A stretch of 64,000 nucleotides of DNA from Candidatus Zipacnadia bacterium (GCA_029820295.1 JALGVA010000004.1:1-64000); one strand, 5' to 3'; shown: positions 8,144 to 16,531, counted from the stretch's first letter. Notes: generated from the letters alone by a model not told the origin. A program made the numbers and translations.

Positions 8144-10816
8144 CTACCCGCCCATGCGCCCGCGGATGGGGAAGCCCCACCGGCGGAGCTGCTGGCCGCA
8201 GGCGCCGTCGAAGGTGCAGTTGAGCGCGTACGCAAACAGCCCGGCGCTGGTGCCCTCGTCGGCGGGCTGTTCGGGTGCCTGCTCGCACAGCGTCGCGAAC
8301 ATGCGCGCGTAGGGCCGGCGGTCGATCAGCCGCTCCTGCGAGAAGCCCTGGCTGTCGAGTAGCGCGTAGAGCATCCCGGCGACCACCTCGGGCGACGGCG
8401 TGCCGGGCCGGCCCTCGCGCACGTACTCCTCGAGCGCCGCCAGCGCGCGGTCACGCGCATCGAGCACGTCCTGCTGGGGCAGCACCACCGCCGAGGCGCT
8501 GCCGATGGCGTCGCGCGTCTCGGTTACCAGGTCATACTGCAGGCTGGCGGCGGCGAACTTCGCCAGCCCGTCGATGTAGGCGCCCTCGCCACCGAGCGCG
8601 TTCCCGGCCACCTGCGCGATCACGCGCCGCGCCAGGCTCTCGAAGCCCAGCGACCACTGCGGCGGGTCGCCGATCTTGCAGCCGGGCAGCAGCACCGCCG
8701 CGCGCTCCATCTGCCGACAGCCGTTGTCGATGCAGATGACCACCTTACCCTCCGCCTCCGCGCCGGTCCACTGTTCGAGCAGCACCTGCGACTGCTCCCA
8801 GATGTTGGGCATGTTGTACTGGCGCATCTTGACGGTCACCGTGTAGGGCGCGAACACCACGATCTCGTCGCCTACGTAGTAGTCCACCTGGCCGGGCGCG
8901 TAGGGGAAGCTGTCCCGGACGACCTGCACGTACTCGGCCGGCGCCTCCTGCCCGAGCCGCGTGACCGCGAGCTGCGCATCGTCGGCCAGCCCCGAGTCCG
9001 GGAACTGCTGTGCCACGGTGGCGTAGAGGTCGCGCGCGGTATCGAGGCTGTTGAGGCGCTCGTTGGCCTGAGCCAGCAGATAGGTCGCGGGCGCGCAGAA
9101 GTCGTTGGTGCGCAGCGCCGTCAGCGGCTCGAGCTGCTTGCGCGCGAGCTTGTACTGCCCGCGCGCCATGTTGATCGCCGCCAGGGTGAACGCGGCGTCG
9201 GGGCCCAGGTCAGCGCAGGTCACCCGGTAGGGGATGTGATGGTGATGGTACTCGAACCAGCCGAAGCTCACGTGGGAGGAGTAGGCGCGCATGAGCGTCA
9301 GGAAGTCGGTCTTCGCCGCCGCCAGGCCCTCCGGGAACAGGTTCGGGTAGGCCGCCGACAGCGCCGGGTACATCTGCACCGCGAAGTCGTAGTTGGCCGG
9401 GTCGGCGTAGTACTTGAGGACCTCGTAGAGCGCCTCCATCTCGTACTCAGAGCCCGGGAAGAAGATCACAAGCTGCTGGTAGGTGTAGACCATGTCCTCG
9501 GTGCGCTCGGAGTCCTCGTAGGTCTTGGCGATCTCGTAGAGCGCGTCGTCGCGCAGGTCGCTGCCCTCGAGGTGGTTGACAACCTCAGCGAAGGCGCCGG
9601 CGGCGTCGCGCACGGCGCTCAGGTGCTGCTCGGAGGGGATCGCCTGCCGGCGGCCCACGGCATCCTCGAAGCGGCTTTGCAGGCGGAAGAGGTCCTCGGG
9701 GCCCTCCGCTTCGTTGATGTCCTCGAACAGGATGTTCATCTGCTGGTAGCACACGCCGATGTTGTAGAGCGCGTCATCGAAGTTGTCGCTGCCCGGGAAA
9801 GTGCGCGCGAATTGCCGGTACGCCTGGATCGCCTCCGCGAACTGCCGGTAGTTCTGCAGGTGGCACGCGTAGTCGAACATGTCGCGAGCGGCTTCGCCGG
9901 CATCGACCGCCTCGACGTTGTAGGGCGCCGGTGCCATCGCACCCCGGCCGCGCAGGTTACGCGCCAGCGTGTTGGCCTCACGCATCGCCCGGTTGGTCAG
10001 CGCGCTGCCCGGTAGCTCCTCGATGAGCCGGCGGTACATCGCCAGCGCCTCATGCGGGCTGCCGCTGTGGCGCAGGCTCTCAGCGATGCAGAACATGGCG
10101 TCATCGAGCCGGTCCGAGCAGGGAAAACGCGCGATCAGGTCCTCGGAGGCCCTGATGGCGGCCTCGTAGTTCTCGACCTCGCGGTACTTGTCGGCCAGCA
10201 TCGCCAGCGCGCACGCGCAGTGGTCCGACCGGGGGTGCAGGCGCACCAGCCCCTCGAGCGCCTGCAGGTAGCCCGCCTCGTCATCGACCGCGCGGAACTC
10301 CCGAGCGATGGCGAGGTGCGCGTCATCCGCCCAGGTGCTCTCCGGCCAGGTGAAGATCAGCGTGTTGAGCGTGTCGATGGCCGCGATGTGGTCCTGGTCG
10401 CGCATGTACATGTTCGCCAGGCCCCAGCAGGCGTCGTCGGCCAGGTCGCTGTCGGGGTAGTAGGTCACGAGCTGCTGGTAGGCGGCGATCTCGGCGCGGA
10501 AGTCCTTCTTGACCGAGGTCACGCGCGCGTTGTGCATGAGCGTGTCGTCGGCGAAGTCGCTGGTGGGGTGGGTGAGCAGGAAGGCGGCGTTGGCGCGCAG
10601 GGCCAGCTCGATCTCCCGTTCCTGCCACGGCTTGCAGCAGGTGTAGGTCGCCCGGGCGGCGTCATCGTGCTGGTTGAAGGACGTCAGGCGCGTGGGCAGG
10701 AGCGCGATCTCGTCAAATGATGTGCCCACTGCCTGCCTGAGGTCGAAGACCTCCTGCTGCGCGAACGCACCCGCGACGCACAGCAGTGCGAACACCACGA
10801 AGGCGGCGCGTCTCAT
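8144..10816 (-). CDS. Secreted tetratricopeptide-repeat protein (BamD/YbgF-like TPRs) with a distinct C-terminal domain
   Basis: Signal peptide MRRAAFVVFALLCVAGAFAQ; repeats such as YPDSDLADDACWGLANMYMRDQDHIAAIDTLNTLIFTWPES; non-TPR C-terminal ~300 aa. Confidence 0.75.
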   Translation of the reverse strand: MRRAAFVVFALLCVAGAFAQQEVFDLRQAVGTSFDEIALLPTRLTSFNQHDDAARATYTCCKPWQEREIELALRANAAFLLTHPTSDFADDTLMHNARVTSVKKDFRAEIAAYQQLVTYYPDSDLADDACWGLANMYMRDQDHIAAIDTLNTLIFTWPESTWADDAHLAIAREFRAVDDEAGYLQALEGLVRLHPRSDHCACALAMLADKYREVENYEAAIRASEDLIARFPCSDRLDDAMFCIAESLRHSGSPHEALAMYRRLIEELPGSALTNRAMREANTLARNLRGRGAMAPAPYNVEAVDAGEAARDMFDYACHLQNYRQFAEAIQAYRQFARTFPGSDNFDDALYNIGVCYQQMNILFEDINEAEGPEDLFRLQSRFEDAVGRRQAIPSEQHLSAVRDAAGAFAEVVNHLEGSDLRDDALYEIAKTYEDSERTEDMVYTYQQLVIFFPGSEYEMEALYEVLKYYADPANYDFAVQMYPALSAAYPNLFPEGLAAAKTDFLTLMRAYSSHVSFGWFEYHHHHIPYRVTCADLGPDAAFTLAAINMARGQYKLARKQLEPLTALRTNDFCAPATYLLAQANERLNSLDTARDLYATVAQQFPDSGLADDAQLAVTRLGQEAPAEYVQVVRDSFPYAPGQVDYYVGDEIVVFAPYTVTVKMRQYNMPNIWEQSQVLLEQWTGAEAEGKVVICIDNGCRQMERAAVLLPGCKIGDPPQWSLGFESLARRVIAQVAGNALGGEGAYIDGLAKFAAASLQYDLVTETRDAIGSASAVVLPQQDVLDARDRALAALEEYVREGRPGTPSPEVVAGMLYALLDSQGFSQERLIDRRPYARMFATLCEQAPEQPADEGTSAGLFAYALNCTFDGACGQQLRRWGFPIRGRMGG

Positions 10817-10838
10817 GGTCCGCACCTCCACATTCCAT

Positions 10839-10855
10839 GTTAGGCCCGCCCTAAC
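10839..10855. promoter_or_regulatory. Inverted repeat GTTAGG-cccgc-CCTAAC, candidate operator
   Basis: 6-bp perfect arms just downstream of the predicted -10 of the TPR gene. Confidence 0.4.
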
Positions 10856-10868
10856 CCCCGTACAGAGT

Positions 10869-10898
10869 ATTATACGTCGAGCCGGTGGTCACCTCCAA
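10869..10898 (-). promoter_or_regulatory. sigma70-like promoter for the TPR gene
   Basis: Minus strand TTGGAG -18 nt- TATAAT. Confidence 0.6.
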
Positions 10899-10934
10899 GG
10901 CCTGGCACAGTACCTTTTGCTTAAGACTCGCGAA

Positions 10935-11849
10935 CTACACGCCCGGCACGTGTCCCTCCAGCCCGAACAGCCCGATCGAGTTGCGCGCGGCGATGTTGGC
11001 CACGTCGTCATCGCTGCAGCCGCTCTCGCGCAGGAAGCCCTCCAGGCTGGCGACTGTGCACGGGTAGGGGTTCTCGTCCGGGATCTCGTTGGGGAACAGG
11101 ATGCCGTAGGGCGGGAAGGGCGGCATGCCGCGCGAGATCCAGTCCGTCCCGGCGATCAGCCGCTCGGAGCCGAGGCGCTCGACCGCCTCGCGCACCCACT
11201 CGCGGGTGTTGAAGTCGCGGATCTCCAGCCACAGGTTCTCCCCGCCCATCATGGCGTACACCTCGGCGGCGGTGATGTGCGTGTACGAGTTCGTGCCGCC
11301 GATGGCGTGCGCGGCGATGATCTTCGCCTCCGGGACCTGGCGCGCGAGGTTGATGGTCTGGCGCATCTGCTCGCCCTGTGGCTGCCCGGCGGTCGAGCAG
11401 TGGCACTGCACGGGCAGGCCCAGGCTCGCGGCGTGGCGCGCGATCTCGACCATCGCCGGACTGTCCAGCTCGAAGCCCATGGCGTACCCCAGCACCTCGC
11501 CCACCTGCACGAAGCCGTGCTCGCCGCCGTAGAGGTCGAGGCACTCGCGCGATTGCCTGACCGCGCCGGGGTGCACCGCCACCGAGCCGAAGATGCGGCC
11601 CTCCGGCGCCGCCTGCACGAGGCGAAGCTGGCCTTCGTTCGTCCACGGCACACCGGTCGCGGGATCTCGCCGGATGGCGTTGCTGCCCGGGAACGAGAAG
11701 CTGATGATCCACACCAGCAGCGCCGGGTCGGCGTCCATGACCGCCATGATGTCATCCATGGCGAACTCCGGCGGGCCCTCGCCGTCCTCGCTCCAGCCGC
11801 GAACATGCACGTGCGAGTCGATCCACATGCGCCTGCCGTCAACGATCAT
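10935..11849 (-). CDS. Amidohydrolase family (TIM-barrel metal-dependent hydrolase)
   Basis: WIDSHVHVRGW, EVGEVLGY-like, PVQCHCSTAG, IAAHAIGG, LIAGTDWISRG; GGGAGG RBS before ATG at 11849. Confidence 0.8.
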   Translation of the reverse strand: MIVDGRRMWIDSHVHVRGWSEDGEGPPEFAMDDIMAVMDADPALLVWIISFSFPGSNAIRRDPATGVPWTNEGQLRLVQAAPEGRIFGSVAVHPGAVRQSRECLDLYGGEHGFVQVGEVLGYAMGFELDSPAMVEIARHAASLGLPVQCHCSTAGQPQGEQMRQTINLARQVPEAKIIAAHAIGGTNSYTHITAAEVYAMMGGENLWLEIRDFNTREWVREAVERLGSERLIAGTDWISRGMPPFPPYGILFPNEIPDENPYPCTVASLEGFLRESGCSDDDVANIAARNSIGLFGLEGHVPGV

Positions 11850-11979
11850 GGTGGGCCTCCCTGATACACAGTCGATGCCGTCTGCCGCTGCCGACGCCGT
11901 CCATGGAACGGCAGGCCGGTCGGGCGGCTGCTTCGGTCGCTGCGCTCCCTCGCCCCCCTCCACAGCAAGGGAGAACGAC

Positions 11980-11998
11980 GTCGAGCGGGAAGCTCGAC
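11980..11998. repeat. REP-like hairpin GTCGAGC-GGGAA-GCTCGAC
   Basis: 7-bp perfect stem directly abutting the stop codon (11999-12001) of the AAC(3)-like gene. Confidence 0.6.
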
Positions 11999-12829
11999 CT
12001 ACGCACGGCTCGCCGCCCGCGCCCGCTCCAGCCACTCCAGGAAGTCGGGCTTCAGGAAGTTCTCGTGCTCGGTGTTCAGCTTCTCCAGGATCGTGTCCAC
12101 GTTGATGCGCGCGCGCGTGGCCCGCAGCGTCGCCGCGCCGATCTGCGCGTAGCGCACGGCGCCCCTGGCCTGCAGCCACTTCTCGCAGACGGCGAACCCG
12201 AAGCCGGGCCACACGCCCGGCTCCTGCCAGCCCTGGATCTGCTCCGCCAGCTCCGGGCGGCGGTGGTCGGGGACCTGCGCGAGCACAGAGCGCACGAACT
12301 CCGCCTGCGCGAAGTGGCCGATGGTGTTGCACGAGGTGGTCACGCCCAGGAAGAGGTAGTGCGCGTCGTGGTCGTAGAGCCACTGCCAGGGGCTGCCGAA
12401 GCCGAAGGCCGCCGGGCCCCACGGGCTGGGGCGCCCGTGCGCGCTGGCGTGGCCGGCGGTGATCTCTGCCGCCTGCCGGCCGATGGCCGCGACCGAGTGC
12501 GTGGCGTGATCGCTGCGGATGGCGTCGGGGCGCAGCCGCCCGGCCTCGGTGATCGCGCCCACGTCCGAGGGCGAGCGCGTGATGTCCCAGGTCTCGAAGC
12601 GCCGACCTACGTCCTTCTGGCACAGCGTCGGGAGCACCAGCGTCCCCCGCGCGGGGTCGAGAACATCGAGGAAGGCCTCGATGACCGTGGCCGCCCCGCC
12701 CTGCACCCAGCCCATCGACGACAGCGAGCTGTGCACCAGCGCGACATCGCCCGCGCCCACGCCGACCTGGCGCACGCCGCGGGTGATCTCCTCGCGGTTC
12801 ACGACCGGCTTCGCATCCGAGGTCTCCAT
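11999..12829 (-). CDS. Aminoglycoside N(3)-acetyltransferase (AAC(3)/Antibiotic_NAT) family protein
   Basis: VALVHSSLSSMGWVQGGAATVIEAFLDVLDPARGTLVLPTLCQ, ITEAGRLRPDAIRSDHATHSVAAIG, YLFLGVTTSCNTIGHFAE-like motifs. Confidence 0.85.
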   Translation of the reverse strand: METSDAKPVVNREEITRGVRQVGVGAGDVALVHSSLSSMGWVQGGAATVIEAFLDVLDPARGTLVLPTLCQKDVGRRFETWDITRSPSDVGAITEAGRLRPDAIRSDHATHSVAAIGRQAAEITAGHASAHGRPSPWGPAAFGFGSPWQWLYDHDAHYLFLGVTTSCNTIGHFAQAEFVRSVLAQVPDHRRPELAEQIQGWQEPGVWPGFGFAVCEKWLQARGAVRYAQIGAATLRATRARINVDTILEKLNTEHENFLKPDFLEWLERARAASRA

Positions 12830-12930
12830 GATGGCGCGGGAGTTCACCAGCGGCGGGGGAGAGGCCTTCCGGCGAGCCCAACGGCGCCTCCCCCGGTCGG
12901 ACTTCGTCCGCCCATCCCCTCCTTTTCGCC

Positions 12931-12955
12931 CCGAACCCGCCCAGGGCGGGTTCGG
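12931..12955. repeat. Hairpin CCGAACCCGCC-cag-GGCGGGTTCGG
   Basis: 11-bp perfect stem with 3-nt loop in the gltA / AAC(3) intergenic region. Confidence 0.7.
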
Positions 12956-12977
12956 CACGAGGGCAGGGGAGTTCGCG

Positions 12978-14405
12978 TCAGCGAACTCCGGGGGGAGGGG
13001 TGCCGTTCGGCGGCTCCTGGCCGGTCAGGTAACGGTGGATCGACTCGGCGGCGCGCCGGCCTGCGCCCATGGCCTCGATGACCGTGGCCGCGCCGGTGAC
13101 GATGTCGCCGCCGGCGAAGACGCCCGGCTTGCTGGTCGCGCCCGTCTCGTCGATGGCGATGTAGCCGCGGCGGCTCACCTCGAGGTCGGGCGTGGTGTCG
13201 GGCACCAGGGGATGGGCGCGCGAGCCGATGGCCACGATTGCGGTGTCGCAGGGCAGCTCGAACTCCGAGCCCTCGATCGGCACCGGCCGCCGGCGCCCGG
13301 TCTCGTCGGGTGCGCCCAGCTCCATGCGCTCGCAGCGCATCACGCGCAGCCAGCCCTCGTCATCGCCCAGCATCTCCAGCGGCGCCGCCAGGAACTCGAA
13401 ACGCACGCCCTCCTCCTCGGCGTGCACGATCTCCTCGTCGCGTGCCGGCATCTCCGCGCGCGTGCGCCGGTAGAGCACGGTGACCTTCCGCGCCCCCAGG
13501 CGCACGGCGGTGCGCGCGGCGTCCATCGCGACGTTCCCGCCGCCCACCACGATGACGTCGTCGCCGCAGTGCACCGGGGTGTGGTACTCCGGAAAGCGGT
13601 CGGCGCGCATCAGGTTCACGCGTGTCAGGAACTCGTTGGCCGAGTAGACGCCCAGCAGGTTCTCCCCCGGCACATCCAGGAAGCGGGGCAGCCCCGCGCC
13701 GGTCGCGACGAAGACCGCGCCATGCTCCTCCAGGAGGTCGTCGATGGTGGCGGTGCGCCCGACCACGAAGTTCAGGCGCAGCTCGACGCCCAGGCTCTCG
13801 AGGTACTCCAGTTCGGCGTCGAGCACCTCGCGCGGCAGGCGGAAGCGCGGGATGCCGTAGCGCAGCACACCGCCGGCGGCGTGGAACAGCTCGTAGACCG
13901 TGACCTTGTGCCCCCACATGGCGAGATCGGCCGCGGCCGCGAGCCCGCCCGGCCCTGAGCCGATCACCCCGACGGAGTGGCCCGTGGGCGGGCGCGGGTC
14001 GGGGTGCTGGATGTCGCCGCGCGCGCGCTCCCAGTCGGCCACGAAGCGCTCCAGCCGGCCGATCGCGACCGGCTCGTCGCGCCTGCCGAGCACGCACGTG
14101 AGTTCGCACTGGCCCTCCTGCGGGCACAGGCGGCCGCAGATGCCCGGGAAGGCGTTGGTCTCCTTGATCTTGCGCGCCGCCTCCTCGAAGCGGCCTTCGG
14201 CGATCAGCGCCACGAACTGCGGGATCTTGACCTTGACCGGACAGCCCTCCACGCAATGCGGGCGCTTGCACTGCAGGCAGCGCCGCGCTTCCGCGAAGGC
14301 CTGTTCGGGAGTGTAGCCCAGGGGCACCTCATCGAAGTTGTGGATGCGCTCGTCCGGCGGCTGCTCGGGCATCGGCTGCCGGCCGGCCTTGACTTCACTC
14401 ACCAT
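12978..14405 (-). CDS. gltA: Glutamate synthase small subunit-like NADPH oxidoreductase (GltA / NfnB-like)
   Basis: CLQCKRPHCVEGCPVKVKIPQF, NAFPGICGRLCPQEGQCE, GVIGSGPGGLAAAADLAMWGHKVTVYE, VVGGGNVAMDAARTAVRLGA. Confidence 0.9.
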   Translation of the reverse strand: MVSEVKAGRQPMPEQPPDERIHNFDEVPLGYTPEQAFAEARRCLQCKRPHCVEGCPVKVKIPQFVALIAEGRFEEAARKIKETNAFPGICGRLCPQEGQCELTCVLGRRDEPVAIGRLERFVADWERARGDIQHPDPRPPTGHSVGVIGSGPGGLAAAADLAMWGHKVTVYELFHAAGGVLRYGIPRFRLPREVLDAELEYLESLGVELRLNFVVGRTATIDDLLEEHGAVFVATGAGLPRFLDVPGENLLGVYSANEFLTRVNLMRADRFPEYHTPVHCGDDVIVVGGGNVAMDAARTAVRLGARKVTVLYRRTRAEMPARDEEIVHAEEEGVRFEFLAAPLEMLGDDEGWLRVMRCERMELGAPDETGRRRPVPIEGSEFELPCDTAIVAIGSRAHPLVPDTTPDLEVSRRGYIAIDETGATSKPGVFAGGDIVTGAATVIEAMGAGRRAAESIHRYLTGQEPPNGTPPPGVR

Positions 14406-15261
14406 CGCGGTCCTCCTGACAGGCGCACAGCGGGGTGCTGTGCGGCTCGAACATGCGGCGCGCCTCGCCCTCCATCTCCGAGTACATGCGCTGGCGCCGC
14501 ATCAGCGACTCGAAGTCAACGAGGTGGCCGTCGAACTCGGGGCCATCGATGCAGGCGAATTTGGTCTCGCCCGCCACCTCGACCCGGCAGCCCCCGCACA
14601 TGCCGGTCCCGTCCACCATGATGGGGTTGAGGCTGACCACGGTATGGATGCCATGCGGGCGCGTGAGTTCCGCCACTGCGCGCATCATCGGCGTGGGCCC
14701 GATGGCCAGCACGTAGTCGATGCGCTCGCCGGCCTCGATCATCTCGCGCAGCACGTCCGTGACAAAGCCGTGGTGGCCGTAGCTGCCGTCGTCGGTGCAT
14801 ACCTCGACGCGGTCACAGATGGCGCGCAGGCGATCCTCGAGGATCACGTGTTCCCTGGAACGCGCGCCGTCGATGCCGATGAGCGTGTTGCCGGCGTCGC
14901 GCTGCGCCTGGGCGATGGGGATGACCGGCGCCATGCCGTAGCCGCCGCCGATCACCACGCACACGCCGAAGCGCTCGATGTGCGTCGGCCGGCCCAGCGG
15001 CCCCGCGAGATCCATGATCTCGTCGCCGGGACACATGGCCGCGAGCATACGCGTCGAGGTGCCGACCGCCTGGAAGATAAGCTCGATGGTGCCCTCGGCG
15101 GGGTCGGAACTGACGACCGTCAGGGGGAAGCGCTCGCCCTTCTCGTAGACGCGCAGGACGACGAACTGTCCCGCCCTGCGTCGGGCGGCGATCTCGGGGG
15201 CGCGCACGAGGTAGCGCCAGGTCTCCGGCGCGATCTGCTCGCGCGCGACGATCTCGTTCAT
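14395..15261 (-). CDS. Sulfide/dihydroorotate dehydrogenase-type FAD/NAD-binding subunit (ferredoxin-NADP+ reductase alpha; NfnA/SudB-like)
   Basis: GQFVVLRVYEKGERFPLTV, VVIGGGYGMAPVIPIAQA, C-terminal 2Fe-2S-type GTGMCGGCRVEV...CIDGPEFDGHLVDF; overlaps gltA by 11 bp. Confidence 0.87.
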   Translation of the reverse strand: MNEIVAREQIAPETWRYLVRAPEIAARRRAGQFVVLRVYEKGERFPLTVVSSDPAEGTIELIFQAVGTSTRMLAAMCPGDEIMDLAGPLGRPTHIERFGVCVVIGGGYGMAPVIPIAQAQRDAGNTLIGIDGARSREHVILEDRLRAICDRVEVCTDDGSYGHHGFVTDVLREMIEAGERIDYVLAIGPTPMMRAVAELTRPHGIHTVVSLNPIMVDGTGMCGGCRVEVAGETKFACIDGPEFDGHLVDFESLMRRQRMYSEMEGEARRMFEPHSTPLCACQEDRDGE

Positions 15262-15308
15262 GGCGGCCCTCCTCCAGCCGGGGGCGCTCGGGCGATGCGC
15301 CCACCATG

Positions 15309-15337
15309 AGTATACTCCTTGAGGCAGAAGTCGGCAA
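15309..15337 (-). promoter_or_regulatory. sigma70-like promoter of the nfnA-gltA operon
   Basis: Minus strand TTGCCG -17 nt- TATACT. Confidence 0.65.
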
Positions 15338-15358
15338 CCCACTGCCGACTCTTTTTTC
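15329..15358 (+). terminator. Rho-independent terminator reading on the + strand
   Basis: AGTCGGCA-acccac-TGCCGACT 8-bp perfect stem followed by CTTTTTTCTC. Confidence 0.7.
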
Positions 15359-15647
15359 TCGGCGCCCGACCGGCACATCAGTGCCCCCCGCGAGGGTGAC
15401 TCCGGCCACGCGTGGCCCCACCGGAGGCCCATGCTTCCACCGTGTGCCTTAGCCGTTGTGCCCCCGGCGCCCTCGCCGGGGGGGGGGCGGCCCGCAGGGC
15501 CGCTGCCGTTGGCCGTCGTGGATCGCCCCTGCGGGAGGCCCCGGAGACCGCACGGCGCGGGGCCATGGTCGGCTTCCCTTCAGGCTACGCGGTGCCTGCG
15601 TTCTGGGGAACTTTTCCGAGGTTCGGTGTGTCAAAGTTGTACAGAGC

Positions 15648-15676
15648 TTTTAGCGCACGCGAGAATCGGGTATACT
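15648..15676 (+). promoter_or_regulatory. Weak candidate promoter for the 15737 gene
   Basis: -10 TATACT at 15671-15676; -35-like TTTTAG 17 nt upstream is poor. Confidence 0.35.
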
Positions 15677-15736
15677 TGAATCACGGAGGTACGCGTCCGA
15701 CGCGACTTCTCGGGGGGACGAAGAGGAGGTGCCGCC

Positions 15737-16219
15737 ATGGCTGCGGCAAGCACGGGCGAGGCGAAGTTCTCCTACGCCCTGGTCAGTGCGGCGCCCCTCC
15801 AGGACACGACAGCAACAGGGATCGGGATCATTTTCAAGGCACCGGACCGCAGCACCATCAAGACCATCTGCCAGGCACTGGACCACACGGACACGACCGC
15901 CGCGCTCTACGAAGCAGTGATGAGGGTCCTGGATGAGGCGCTGGCCACGGGGGTCGGCAGGCCGGTCATCTATGTAGACGATCCGCAGGTGGTCGCGCAG
16001 CTCAACGGGGAGCAGCCGGCGCCACGCGAGCTGCTCGCAACCAACCTGCGCACACGGGCCGTCATGAACCAGGTGGGGCGGACGCGCGTCATTGCCGCGA
16101 CCGCTTCCCCACGCTTCTCAGCACGACGCCTCGCCGCCAGCGCCCGCAGCGGCGCTCCGAGGCAGTATGGGACGCGCGGGCGGCAGCTCACGCTGCTGCC
16201 CGATGACGCGGCCGTGTAG
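15737..16219 (+). CDS. RNase H-like-fold hypothetical protein (degenerate RVT_3 / RNase HI-like)
   Basis: GAGGAGG RBS; GIGIIFKAPDRSTIKTICQALDHTDTTAALYEAVMRVLDEALATGVGRPVIYVDDPQVVAQLNGE resembles the RNase H pattern (EAL..GL..AL..G...+..DS.LVV.Q+NG). Confidence 0.6.
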   Translation: MAAASTGEAKFSYALVSAAPLQDTTATGIGIIFKAPDRSTIKTICQALDHTDTTAALYEAVMRVLDEALATGVGRPVIYVDDPQVVAQLNGEQPAPRELLATNLRTRAVMNQVGRTRVIAATASPRFSARRLAASARSGAPRQYGTRGRQLTLLPDDAAV

Positions 16220-16485
16220 CACCACACTAAGGCGGGCGGCGCGTATGCCAATCTGCGGTCGGCACGCGCCGCCCGCCCATGTACGCTCCCCCGCTGCCCG
16301 GCGTTGTCTGATCGACCTTGGCCGGGGTGGCGGCATGCGTGACGTGGCGCAAGCCCCCTCCTGCCTGCGACCGCGTCGTGTGCGGTCGCCCGGGATCGGG
16401 ACGGGGGAGGAGGCTGTTGCCCTCCGCCCCCCGTCAACCCTCGCTCATGCCGACATTCCGGATTCACACCCTGGCCCCGGTCAGC

Positions 16486-16514
16486 TTGACGCGTTATGTC
16501 GCCTCTGCTACAAT
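16486..16514 (+). promoter_or_regulatory. sigma70-like promoter for tRNA-Ala
   Basis: TTGACG -17 nt- TACAAT, 17 bp before the tRNA. Confidence 0.8.
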
Positions 16515-16531
16515 GGCCCTGCGGACCATGT

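Noticed and set aside
11999-12829. Clinically relevant aminoglycoside resistance gene
   Set aside because: Family membership only; surrounded by chromosomal metabolic genes with no mobile element, so resistance is not supported.
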